DNA from: JBNKFQ01 sp050289385 | Lineage (GTDB): Bacteria > Pseudomonadota > Gammaproteobacteria > Pseudomonadales > Porticoccaceae | Direction: 5' to 3' | Assembly (NCBI GenBank): GCA_050289385.1 | Contig: JBNKFQ010000225.1 | Location: forward strand, 1 to 64,000 | Length of the DNA stretch: 64,000 nt | In this document: positions 36,926 to 44,740 of the stretch, one piece after another | Numbering within the stretch: position 1 is the first letter of the stretch | Layout of the letters: each line of letters opens with the position of its first letter | Translations under genes and position numbers: made by a program | The notes under the pieces: generated by a model | Seen by the model: only the letters and a program-made list of their open reading frames with translations | Told to the model about the DNA's origin: nothing | Databases searched by the model: none

Positions 36926-37481
36926 TTTGCGCCTTCCCCTGCAAACGTCGTCGCAACAGAAACTCTGCGGCAAATAACGAACCCATCAGCAAGTACGAAA
37001 TTAACCCGTTGTACAAAGCCCAGGTTTCAAAGTCGGTCCACAATACCGTCGTTGTAGCAATTGCGGCATTAACCGCAAAAAATACGCACCAAACCACCGT
37101 GACCTTGCGGGTGTAATGAACTGCGGCCACCGGCAAATCAGGTTCGGTCAGCCGGGCGATGCGCTCAATTATCGGCGGCGGCATCCACAAGGTATATACA
37201 AACACCCCCAGCATCAGCACGCTGACCAAAACCGGGTACCACAACAACATTTCCCGGCGATCAAATATCATCAGCGTTAATGCGAACAGGCACAAAACTG
37301 GCAACAGGCCGCGCAATGGGTTATTGCGGGAGTTAGCCAAACCAAACATCAGCCGCGTCAACAATAACAAAAGCAACAGGCCACCCATCACACGAGTAGA
37401 AAAATGATCAACCCCCACGTACACCAACACAGGATATAGCGCCGTGGCAATAACCAGTATCACAGTGGCGAATCGGCGCAT
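36915..37481 (-). CDS. COG4648-like integral membrane protein of the cluster
   Basis: 188 residues with about five hydrophobic segments (about 4-25, 30-48, 58-75, 79-100, 130-150, 155-178). It resembles the COG4648 membrane protein of aryl polyene clusters, which has no assigned role. It starts on the last base of the acyl carrier gene stop and overlaps the ligase by 11 bases. Confidence 0.75.
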   Translation of the reverse strand: MRRFATVILVIATALYPVLVYVGVDHFSTRVMGGLLLLLLLTRLMFGLANSRNNPLRGLLPVLCLFALTLMIFDRREMLLWYPVLVSVLMLGVFVYTLWMPPPIIERIARLTEPDLPVAAVHYTRKVTVVWCVFFAVNAAIATTTVLWTDFETWALYNGLISYLLMGSLFAAEFLLRRRLQGKAQSAR

Positions 37482-37741
37482 TAATGTTCCAGCAGGCGCT
37501 CTACCGCCTCAACCACATCGCCAACCGTGCGAACACTTTTAAAGTCTTCCGGCTTAACGCGCTTGCCAGTAATTTCCCTGACTCGAACTACCAGATCAAT
37601 CGCGTCGATACTGTCAATATCCAGGTCTTGGTAAAGACGGGATTCCATAGTGATCACTGATTTATCCGCTTCGAACATCTCTGCAAGAATTTCTTTCAGG
37701 GTATAAAATATTTCTTGGCGGCTTGTCATGTCATTTATCAT
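37481..37741 (-). CDS. Acyl carrier protein 2 of the aryl polyene cluster
   Basis: 86 residues. The phosphopantetheine site is Ser 44 in LDIDSIDAIDLV. It carries polyene intermediates. An internal ATG (MTSRQEIF) four codons later is also possible. It is 14 bases after the first carrier gene and abuts the membrane protein gene. Confidence 0.93.
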   Translation of the reverse strand: MINDMTSRQEIFYTLKEILAEMFEADKSVITMESRLYQDLDIDSIDAIDLVVRVREITGKRVKPEDFKSVRTVGDVVEAVERLLEH

Positions 37742-37755
37742 TTTTATAATCTCTT

Positions 37756-38013
37756 TTATGCTCGCGACTGCTGCACCAGCAGCGCCAGATTACGCACTGA
37801 AGCAAAGTATTGCCTGGTCTGTTCAGATTCCGAGTTTACCTTGATTCCATAATTCTTTTGCAGCGCCAGGCCAAGCTCAAGCGCGTCGATAGAATCGAGA
37901 CCAAGACCGTCGCCAAACAAGGGAGCTTCCGTATCAATATCATCTGGCGTTATATCTTCAAGATTGAGCGTATCGACAATCATCTGTTTCAGTTCGTTTT
38001 CCAACTGCGTCAT
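37756..38013 (-). CDS. Acyl carrier protein 1 of the aryl polyene cluster
   Basis: 85 residues from ATG 38013, which gives a full first helix (LENELKQMIVDTLNL). The modified serine is Ser 41 in LGLDSIDALEL. The start lies 56 bases inside the upstream acyltransferase gene, an unusually long overlap. Two distinct carrier proteins in tandem are typical of these clusters. Confidence 0.92.
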   Translation of the reverse strand: MTQLENELKQMIVDTLNLEDITPDDIDTEAPLFGDGLGLDSIDALELGLALQKNYGIKVNSESEQTRQYFASVRNLALLVQQSRA

Positions 38014-38770
38014 ATTTTTCCAGCTCCCGAGTAAAATAGTTTTGTAATAGTTCCGTGACTCGCCGCACGGCCACACTGGTATTGGTTTCTTTTTTATACT
38101 CGGAGAGGTCGAGAGTATCGCCAACATACAGAGTGAAACACATTTTGCGCTTCGGTATTTGATACCACTTCATCTCTTTCGTCATCGCTGGCAGCTCGCC
38201 ATGAATCACAACCGGCGTCACCATTGCATTTGATCGCAATGCCACCTGGGCCGCCCCGCGCTGAAAATGCAAAGGTTCCCCGGGAGTTGTACGAGTGCCC
38301 TCGGGGAAAATCAGCATGCTGTCCCCGGCCTGCAGACTCTGCACACACTGCTCAACCATTACTGCAGAATCACCATTGCTCACATAGCCTGCATTTACCA
38401 CCGGCCCTCGAGTAAAAGGGTTCTGCCACAAACTGTGCTTTACAATACAATTACCGTTTTTAATCTGACTGAACAGGAATACAACGTCCAGCAGACAAGG
38501 GTGGTTTGCCAGCACCAGCTGGCCCGGCTGATTCAGTTTTTTGGCGCCATGGATATTCAGTTTGAGAACACCAAGCAAACGCAACAGCCACACCTCGGCC
38601 CCCATACTGAAACACAATACCCGCCGCGAGCGTTTATGCAACAGATGGTCTGGAGACAACAGTTTCAATACAGGAAAAATCACCAGGCGCAGCAACAAAC
38701 CACCCAGGCCAAAAAAGAAAAATCCCAGCGCAGTGCCGATCAATCGCCAAATATGGTCAAGCCTGCGCAC
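37958..38770 (-). CDS. PlsC-like 1-acylglycerol-3-phosphate acyltransferase of the cluster
   Basis: 270 residues. A hydrophobic N-terminus (about 8-35) is followed by NHPCLLD (HxxxxD, the catalytic site) near 90 and FPEGTRT near 150, the two hallmarks of PlsC-type enzymes. It would acylate a lipid moiety that carries the polyene. It overlaps the chain-length-factor-like gene by 14 bases and ACP1 by 56. Confidence 0.88.
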   Translation of the reverse strand: MRRLDHIWRLIGTALGFFFFGLGGLLLRLVIFPVLKLLSPDHLLHKRSRRVLCFSMGAEVWLLRLLGVLKLNIHGAKKLNQPGQLVLANHPCLLDVVFLFSQIKNGNCIVKHSLWQNPFTRGPVVNAGYVSNGDSAVMVEQCVQSLQAGDSMLIFPEGTRTTPGEPLHFQRGAAQVALRSNAMVTPVVIHGELPAMTKEMKWYQIPKRKMCFTLYVGDTLDLSEYKKETNTSVAVRRVTELLQNYFTRELEKYDAVGKRTETDDCRYAQS

Positions 38771-39500
38771 AACATCGCTCCCAACGCCACAACGACCCCA
38801 TGCCTTGCAAGCAGATATTATCGTCTCTGCCCTGCAATACCCGAATCAAACCTTTTAACTGAGCTTCCTGCTCATCGGCCCCTCCTGGAGCGGAGGCTAT
38901 ACGCTGCAAAGAAAAATAACTGTCCGAAGCGGCCCGGGTTATCAACAGCGCACAGGCCGTCAATCCAGATGGGCCAGGTTTGGTTGCGCGATACACCAAC
39001 GGCAATTGTTGGTCGTAAAAAACCACCAGTGCCTGGTTGTGGCGTTCGGTTTGAAGTAAGCCCTGTGCTTCCATTAATGCGGGAAGCACACTGCCACCGA
39101 CTGGAGAAAGGCATGTGGTTTCCACGGTAATTTGGCGAGCTATCGTAAACTGGCCGGAAATAGCGTTGTGGACGGATAAACTGAATGCTGCCGGTGAAAC
39201 CGGTTGTTCTGAGGCTATTGCCCGGGTTAATTCAAAGGTCCGGTCACTTTCACCGTAAACAGAACTGAATATAGTCGGTGTTTGTCTGGCATCCCCCAAG
39301 CACTGCCAAGCCACATGTAATGCGGTCCTGGCAAGGGGACTCAAACGCCGCCGCAACATTGCCGGCATGTAGGATACATCCGGAATCGCCGGGCCAAGGT
39401 TACCTGTACGATTATGCCTGGACCGATCAACCAGAGCATCTGGATATTCAAGCCCCGACACCCAAGCATTCCAATTCGATATATTAAACCCCAACCGCAT
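38757..39500 (-). CDS. Truncated ketosynthase-like protein (chain-length factor, ApeC-like)
   Basis: 247 residues from ATG 39500, far shorter than a full ketosynthase (about 400). It begins LGFNISNWNAW and contains SVHNAISGQFTIAR, as in the N-terminal ketosynthase-2 family of aryl polyene clusters. The segment that aligns with the catalytic Cys motif reads TTCLSPV, with Leu where the usual cysteine falls. It therefore likely acts as a non-catalytic partner that sets chain length. It is the first gene of the minus-strand cluster. Confidence 0.82.
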   Translation of the reverse strand: MRLGFNISNWNAWVSGLEYPDALVDRSRHNRTGNLGPAIPDVSYMPAMLRRRLSPLARTALHVAWQCLGDARQTPTIFSSVYGESDRTFELTRAIASEQPVSPAAFSLSVHNAISGQFTIARQITVETTCLSPVGGSVLPALMEAQGLLQTERHNQALVVFYDQQLPLVYRATKPGPSGLTACALLITRAASDSYFSLQRIASAPGGADEQEAQLKGLIRVLQGRDDNICLQGMGSLWRWERCCAQA

Positions 39501-39690
39501 GTGTTGCTTCCACTGCACCATAAAGCCATATCTTGAAAGGCGGCATTATACGGGTTTCAGCTCATACAAACAGCCTCATCTGCATGCATCTGTCGCCCTG
39601 CCCCTATCCTCTTACAGACAATCGGTTTACCATTGCCCAAACGGGCGTCCAGAACGCCAAGGGAATAGACATTCAATCATTGAGGAAGCC
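39501..39690. promoter_or_regulatory. Divergent promoter region of the pigment cluster
   Basis: This 190-base spacer lies between the first gene of the aryl polyene cluster (minus) and a secreted protein plus phosphopantetheinyl transferase (plus). Both promoters should be here. I see no clear named operator; a GAGGAAG ribosome site precedes the plus-strand gene. Confidence 0.4.
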
Positions 39691-40140
39691 ATGAAGAATC
39701 TTCTGATCGCTGTAACCATCTCTATTTTTAGCCTGTGCAGCATCCAGACGCTGGCACGCGACACCAAGCACATGTATCCACTGTCAGATGCCCTCAATAC
39801 CGAGGACGCTCATGAAAAGCTCAATGAGGGGATTAAATTCTTTTTTGGCGACCAAAAACCCGATTCAATTGCTCGCAGTCTGGGCTCCTTTACTTCTAAC
39901 AGAAAAACAAACGCATTTAACAAATCTGATAAAGAAGCATGTGAGTGGGCATTTCTTTCAGCCATGCTGGCATTGCAATCTCGCGCCAAACAACAAGGAG
40001 GTAATGCGATAATTATTCACAGCTATTATCGAAGAAACACCGTCAAAAGCGACACTGAGTATGAATGCGGAGCGGGTACGTTTGTGGCAGGTGTGACATT
40101 GGTTGGTAAAGTAGTCAAGCTGAACGACCAAGCCTCATAA
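39691..40140 (+). CDS. Small secreted protein, function unknown
   Basis: 149 residues with a good ribosome site (TGAGGAAGCC). A signal peptide ends near TLA. The mature part has two cysteines that may pair (in KEACEWAF and YECGAGTF) and the phrase GGNAIIIHSYYRRN. It resembles a family of small periplasmic proteins that databases sometimes mislabel as excinuclease subunit. It is divergent from the pigment cluster and precedes the phosphopantetheinyl transferase by 6 bases. Confidence 0.7.
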   Translation: MKNLLIAVTISIFSLCSIQTLARDTKHMYPLSDALNTEDAHEKLNEGIKFFFGDQKPDSIARSLGSFTSNRKTNAFNKSDKEACEWAFLSAMLALQSRAKQQGGNAIIIHSYYRRNTVKSDTEYECGAGTFVAGVTLVGKVVKLNDQAS

Positions 40141-40146
40141 TCACCC

Positions 40147-40881
40147 GTGCCTTATAGAGTTCCCGGGCTTTCAATCTGGTTGGCAAACTGCAACCAAAAG
40201 AGTTTTACCGGACCGAAAGCCCTTGGCCTACTCAGCACCGCTGAAGCCGAACGGTACCAGCAACTGCAACTACCTCAAAGGCGCAGACAGCTGTTGACAA
40301 CCCGCAGCCTCGCACGCGCAGCGCTGAGCTTTACGCAAGGACAATCTCTTCAGTCCTGGCAACTATCAGCTCTGGGGCGACCGCAGATTCAATCCCGCAC
40401 GCTCGCTCCCGACCTGAGCCTCGCACATAGTCGTCATACGGCTGTATGCGCCATAGCTACATCTGGCAGTATTGGCGTAGATATCGAACCTTTGTCACAA
40501 TCGAGAAATTGGCTGGCATTGGCAAAAACCGCCTTCTCTGCCTCCGAGGCATCACAGATCGAGAATTGGCCAGCCTCGTCAGGAAAGCAATTTTTGTCGC
40601 GCTGGACACTCAAGGAGGCTTACAGCAAAACTACCGGTATAAGCCTACTCGAAGCCCTCAGGCAACTGCGCATAATTTGGCACAAAGACGGACGAGCCAC
40701 TATTTCCGGTTACTCCCCGGACAGTTCATGGACTTTCAGCTTATTTAAGCTTGAAGAGCAGATCCTCGCATTATGCTGGCAAAATGGCCTTTCTGATTTA
40801 CCTGACTTTTATCACTTGCCAACACTAGACAGCAAACCGGTAAAACTAAAACCGGAGCAGATTCTGTTGATTCGCCAATAA
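40147..40881 (+). CDS. 4'-phosphopantetheinyl transferase (Sfp/AcpT superfamily)
   Basis: 244 residues from GTG 40147. The Mg-binding signature IGVDIEPLSQ and the downstream FLSRWTLKEAYSKTTG are the two defining motifs. It transfers phosphopantetheine from CoA to the serine of carrier proteins. Its place next to the aryl polyene operon suggests the two cluster ACPs are its targets, by inference. It is 6 bases downstream of the secreted-protein gene. Confidence 0.92.
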   Translation: MPYRVPGLSIWLANCNQKSFTGPKALGLLSTAEAERYQQLQLPQRRRQLLTTRSLARAALSFTQGQSLQSWQLSALGRPQIQSRTLAPDLSLAHSRHTAVCAIATSGSIGVDIEPLSQSRNWLALAKTAFSASEASQIENWPASSGKQFLSRWTLKEAYSKTTGISLLEALRQLRIIWHKDGRATISGYSPDSSWTFSLFKLEEQILALCWQNGLSDLPDFYHLPTLDSKPVKLKPEQILLIRQ

Positions 40882-40891
40882 CTATTGCGAA

Positions 40892-41563
40892 CTATCGGCT
40901 CTGTTTCAACAACCACTCATAAAGCTGCGGATTATTATAAGTTTCAGTCCACGAATCATGTCCTGTATTCGCGTACACGGTAAACCTCACGTTACCACCC
41001 GCTGCCCGCAGCGCATTCACCATTTCCTCTCCCGCACTCAGCGGGACACGTTGGTCTTTTTCCCCGTGAAATGCCCACACTGGTACAGACTTTATAACCT
41101 CTATACCGTTTGGATTGCCTCCACCACAGACCGGAGCAATCGCTGCAAAGCGATCCGGGTAGGCTTTGGCCATTGACCATACACCATAGCCCCCCAAACT
41201 CATTCCGGTGAGATAAATCCGGTTTTCGTCAACCTGGTATCTGGCCGTCGTTTCAGACAACACGTTATTCAAAAAGCCCGTGTCCCACCACCCGCTTTCG
41301 CTTTGTGGAGCAACAACAATAAACGGTAGCGATCTGCCGCTTTCAATCAATTTGGGTGGTCCATGTCGCGCAACCAGTTGCAAATTACGGCCGCGCTCTC
41401 CATACCCATGTAAAAACAGTAGTAACGGCCAACTCTTTCGGGGTGAATAGCCATCAGGCAAATAAACCTTATAACGATCTGCGACAGGCGAAATGGTACA
41501 GCTGCCAAGAAATAACACCGATACCAGAGCAAGTACGAATAACAGTGGACTGCCAGACTTCAT
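40892..41563 (-). CDS. Lipoprotein with an alpha/beta-hydrolase (esterase-like) domain
   Basis: 223 residues from ATG 41563, chosen for the AAGGGA site; the upstream extension is not needed. A lipobox FLGSC (Cys 22) puts it at the envelope. The nucleophile motif is GMSLGGYG near 130, the oxyanion text is FLHGYGERG near 50, and the acid/His part reads GEKDQRVP and TGHDSWT, so a full triad is likely. It is convergent with the transferase gene and divergent from phoB. Substrate is unknown. Confidence 0.8.
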   Translation of the reverse strand: MKSGSPLLFVLALVSVLFLGSCTISPVADRYKVYLPDGYSPRKSWPLLLFLHGYGERGRNLQLVARHGPPKLIESGRSLPFIVVAPQSESGWWDTGFLNNVLSETTARYQVDENRIYLTGMSLGGYGVWSMAKAYPDRFAAIAPVCGGGNPNGIEVIKSVPVWAFHGEKDQRVPLSAGEEMVNALRAAGGNVRFTVYANTGHDSWTETYNNPQLYEWLLKQSR

Positions 41564-41621
41564 CTTTTTTCCCTTAGCCAGCACAGAAACCATCACAATT
41601 GTCACTTAATTAACAACTTTT

Positions 41622-41650
41622 TGTAATATGCTTGTCATATCGCTGTCATG
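41622..41650 (+). promoter_or_regulatory. Pho box array upstream of phoB
   Basis: Three 7-mers at exact 11-base spacing: TTGTAAT (41622), TTGTCAT (41633) and CTGTCAT (41644). This is the PhoB half-site pattern (7-base repeat, 4-base spacer). A further TTGTCAC at 41600 is in phase. The array lies 39 bases before the phoB start codon, consistent with autoregulation. Confidence 0.85.
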
Positions 41651-41689
41651 TAATGGCCGACTGAAGATAGACCACGAGGCAGAAAGGCT

Positions 41690-42391
41690 ATGCAACAGGC
41701 AAACATTCTGGTGGTAGATGACGAAGCGTCCATCAGGGATATGATTACCATGGCTCTGGAGATAGCGGGCTACAAGTGCACCCAGGCCGCCAATGCGCAG
41801 GACGCCCACAGCCGGATCATTGATGATCAGCCCGACCTGGTATTGCTCGACTGGATGATGCCCGGCACTACCGGCATTGAACTGATTCGCCGCCTGAAAC
41901 GCAATGAACTCACTGCCAAAGTCCCGGTGATCATGCTGACAGCGAAAAGCGATGAAGACAACAAGGTCCAGGGCTTTGACTCCGGCGCAGATGATTACAT
42001 CACCAAACCCTTTTCGCCACGCGAACTGCTGGCTCGTATCAAGGCCGTGCTGCGACGTGCAGGCCCGGAAACCCCGGACGAACCAATCCAGGTAAACGAC
42101 CTCGTCTTTGACCCCATCAGTCACCGCGTAACCATCGGCGAAAAGTCTCTCTCCATGGGCCCAACCGAATTTCGTTTGCTTGAGTTTTTCCTGACTCACC
42201 GTGAACGGGTGTATAGCCGCGGCCAGATTCTGGACCATGTCTGGGGCGGCAACGTGTATATGGAGGAGCGTACCGTAGACGTGCATATTCGTCGTCTGCG
42301 CAAGGTATTGAGTATTGATGGTCACGATCGATTCATTCAGACTGTGCGCGGCGCAGGGTATCGCTTTTCGATGAAGCTGGCAGACGAGTAA
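41690..42391 (+). CDS. phoB: PhoB, phosphate response regulator
   Basis: 233 residues. The receiver domain (1-120) has the acidic pocket VVDDEAS, phosphorylated Asp 54 in LLDWMMPG and Lys in TKPFSPREL. The OmpR-type DNA-binding domain (about 130-225) ends RTVDVHIRRLRKVL and GAGYRFS. It activates the phosphate-starvation regulon. Pho boxes lie upstream. The phoR gene follows 229 bases later, a wider gap than usual that holds a repeat. Confidence 0.97.
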   Translation: MQQANILVVDDEASIRDMITMALEIAGYKCTQAANAQDAHSRIIDDQPDLVLLDWMMPGTTGIELIRRLKRNELTAKVPVIMLTAKSDEDNKVQGFDSGADDYITKPFSPRELLARIKAVLRRAGPETPDEPIQVNDLVFDPISHRVTIGEKSLSMGPTEFRLLEFFLTHRERVYSRGQILDHVWGGNVYMEERTVDVHIRRLRKVLSIDGHDRFIQTVRGAGYRFSMKLADE

Positions 42392-42429
42392 GGGGCCGGG
42401 ACTCATGTCAATACAGCAATCTTTGAGTC

Positions 42430-42527
42430 GTTCGATGTTCGATGTTGGATGTTCGACGAAAAGTCCGGAAATCTGGCATCTGGCGCGAGTTTGCTTTGCG
42501 TCGAACATCCAACATCGAACGTCGAAC
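42430..42527. repeat. Near-perfect 29-bp inverted repeat between phoB and phoR
   Basis: Arm 1 at 42430-42458 and arm 2 at 42499-42527 are reverse complements with one mismatch, separated by 40 bases. Each arm is built of repeated GTTCGATG/GTTGGATG words. If transcribed it would form a long hairpin between the two messages and could lower phoR expression or protect the mRNA end. Confidence 0.8.
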
Positions 42528-42620
42528 AAAACCCCCGGATCACATTACCATGGCTACCCGGGCAGCGGTGTTAGAGCCGTTGTTCCCGGCGCTGACAGAT
42601 CATCCTGACGGAGCACTCAC

Positions 42621-43922
42621 TTGCAACGAGGTTTTCAAACCGAAATCCAGCGCGCATTACTGTTGGCTGCCGGTTTTTTGGTGTTTGGCTACATGGTCGG
42701 ATACCCGCTGGTGGCATTGCTGTTCGGCGGCATAACCTACCTGATATGGACCTTTCGCAAGATTCAACAGGTTTACCGCTGGCTCGACGCTGGCGCCCGT
42801 GGTCTGCCACCCGATGCCGGTGGTATCTGGGGCGATATCTCGGATCAACTGTATCGCCTGCAAAAGCGCTCTCTGCGTAGCCAGCAAAGCCTCAAATCCC
42901 TTGCCGAACGCGTACAAAAGATTACCGGTGCACTGGATGACGGCATACTGATTCTCGACAAATCTCGTGCACTGGTATGGTGGAATCCGGCCGCAGAACA
43001 ATTGTTGTCTTTGCAACCAGCCGACCGTAGTCAGGCCATTATGAATCTGGTGCGAGACCCCGCGTTTGTGTCCTTTGTTCAGCAACAAGACTTTGATTTG
43101 CCTCTGGAAATTCGCGCCCCGGGCAACGCCGCCAAAACGCTGCTGTTTAATGCCGCCTCGTTCGGAGAGGGGGAAGTTGTGCTGGTGGCACATGACGTCA
43201 CGCACCTGCGTCGTCTGGAAGAAATGCGCAAGGATTTTGTCGCCAATATTTCTCACGAATTGCGCACACCTCTCACGGTTATTTCAGGCTATCTTGAAAA
43301 CCTTGAAGACATCACGGAAGACCTCCCCGGGCCGTTTCATCGCGCTCTCGACCAGATGCGCCAGCAGACCGCGCGAATGAGCAACCTTGCCGACGATCTG
43401 GTGATGCTTTCCAGGCTGGAGTCGCTGGATCAAAAAGCCGGTAAAGCACCGGTAGCATTAAACCCCATGCTCCAGCAAATTATTGCCGATGCCCATGCCC
43501 TGAGTGAGGGCAAGCATGAAATTGTGTTTCAGCCGGGCGCCGACACCTGCGTACCCGGCGATGCCAACCAGATACAAAGCGCCATTTCCAATCTGGTGTT
43601 CAACGCCGTTCGGCACAATGCAGCGGGCGTTACGATTACAGTGTCTGTGACAAAAAGCGACGACAGCATTGATGTAAGTGTCAGTGATAACGGTATCGGT
43701 ATTGATCCGGTTCACCTGCCGCGACTCACTGAACGCTTTTACCGGGTGGACTCCAGTCGAGCAACAAGTTCCGGCGGCACCGGTCTGGGGTTGGCAATCG
43801 TGAAGCATGTGCTCCTGCGCCATAACGCATCCCTGGACATTCAGAGCACATTGGGCAAAGGCAGCACATTTACCTGCCACTTTCCGGCCGTTGATGGTAA
43901 AAGGCTGGAAACTGGAGGTTAG
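42621..43922 (+). CDS. phoR: PhoR, phosphate-sensing histidine kinase
   Basis: 433 residues from a TTG at 42621 that has GGAG seven bases upstream. A short N-terminal membrane pair (about 8-45) is followed by a PAS-like domain (about 95-190), the dimerisation/phosphotransfer helix NISHELRTPLTVISGY and an ATPase domain with NLVFNAVRHN, DNGIGIDP and GGTGLGLAIVKH. It phosphorylates PhoB under phosphate limitation. The last codons (KRLETGG) lie in a dispersed inverted repeat that continues past the stop. Confidence 0.94.
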   Translation: MQRGFQTEIQRALLLAAGFLVFGYMVGYPLVALLFGGITYLIWTFRKIQQVYRWLDAGARGLPPDAGGIWGDISDQLYRLQKRSLRSQQSLKSLAERVQKITGALDDGILILDKSRALVWWNPAAEQLLSLQPADRSQAIMNLVRDPAFVSFVQQQDFDLPLEIRAPGNAAKTLLFNAASFGEGEVVLVAHDVTHLRRLEEMRKDFVANISHELRTPLTVISGYLENLEDITEDLPGPFHRALDQMRQQTARMSNLADDLVMLSRLESLDQKAGKAPVALNPMLQQIIADAHALSEGKHEIVFQPGADTCVPGDANQIQSAISNLVFNAVRHNAAGVTITVSVTKSDDSIDVSVSDNGIGIDPVHLPRLTERFYRVDSSRATSSGGTGLGLAIVKHVLLRHNASLDIQSTLGKGSTFTCHFPAVDGKRLETGG

Positions 43923-44018
43923 AAGTTGGAAGTCAAACCCCAATCAAAAAACGACAAGCGTAGCGATGTCGCAAGCCTTTTACTTCCAACTTCCAACTTC
44001 TATCTTCTAACTTCTAAC
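43903..44018. repeat. Inverted repeat covering the phoR end and the intergenic gap
   Basis: The left arm (about 43903-43933) has repeated GAAGTT/GGAAGT words and contains the phoR stop codon. The right arm (about 43982-44018) has the complementary CTTCCAACTT words. The middle holds a short inverted pair (CGACA at 43952, TGTCG at 43967). It lies between convergent phoR and the DUF938 gene, so it may also act as a terminator. Confidence 0.65.
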
Positions 44019-44024
44019 TCAAAA

Positions 44025-44627
44025 TCAACTCCGCTTGCGCCACTCCAGCAAACGATTGTTTGCCGGCATCTCATGGTCATTGATCAGCTCCAGCCCGGCA
44101 TCGTGTGCAAGTTTCGCAATATCCTCAAAATTACGTATCCCCTGACGCGGATCCTGTCGTTTTAGCCAAAGATCAAATTTTGCGTTGCTCTCGCTGGTAT
44201 AGTTACCCTGGTACTTGAACGGGCCGTATAAACAGAAGACACCGCCTGGCTCAAGATGCCTGGCGAGCCCGGCAAACATTCGATTGACGCTCTTTTGCGA
44301 CATTATGTGACAAGTATTGGCAGTGTATACACCGTCCACTGACAAGAGCGGCCATATCAACATATTCACGTCCAGCAAACGCGGCCGATGCAGATTGGGC
44401 GCCGGATGGTCATTAATCCAGAAGTTAATGGCCGCATGATTTTCGGAACGATCGCTGGTATGCCAATGCAGGTGTGGTAGTCGCGGCGAAAAATACACCG
44501 CGTGCTGACCCGTACCACTGCCAATCTCAAGTACTCGGCGGCACTCGCCAAACGCTTTCTTCAAAATCGCCAAAACAGGCACCTTGTTGTTCTCGCAGGC
44601 CTGTGAAAACGGCTTGGTTACGGTCAT
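44025..44627 (-). CDS. DUF938 class I SAM-dependent methyltransferase
   Basis: 200 residues. The SAM motif RVLEIGSGTGQHAVYF is clear, followed by HWHTSDRSENH and the family phrase ANTCHIMS. It matches the DUF938 family, small methyltransferase-like proteins of unknown substrate. It is alone on the minus strand between phoR and yaaA. Confidence 0.85.
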   Translation of the reverse strand: MTVTKPFSQACENNKVPVLAILKKAFGECRRVLEIGSGTGQHAVYFSPRLPHLHWHTSDRSENHAAINFWINDHPAPNLHRPRLLDVNMLIWPLLSVDGVYTANTCHIMSQKSVNRMFAGLARHLEPGGVFCLYGPFKYQGNYTSESNAKFDLWLKRQDPRQGIRNFEDIAKLAHDAGLELINDHEMPANNRLLEWRKRS

Positions 44628-44740
44628 ATATCACTCCGCTTTATTCTTGATTTTACCCATGACCTGCAAGGTAGACGTTACGATGGCTAAACTCATCAAT
44701 GGATCGGCAACATCCATTTCAGCAATTGTGACCCCGGTGT

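Noticed and set aside
23143..40881. A full polyketide or fatty acid synthase megagene
   Set aside because: The domains are on separate small proteins except the ligase-hotdog fusion; this is a type II-like aryl polyene set.
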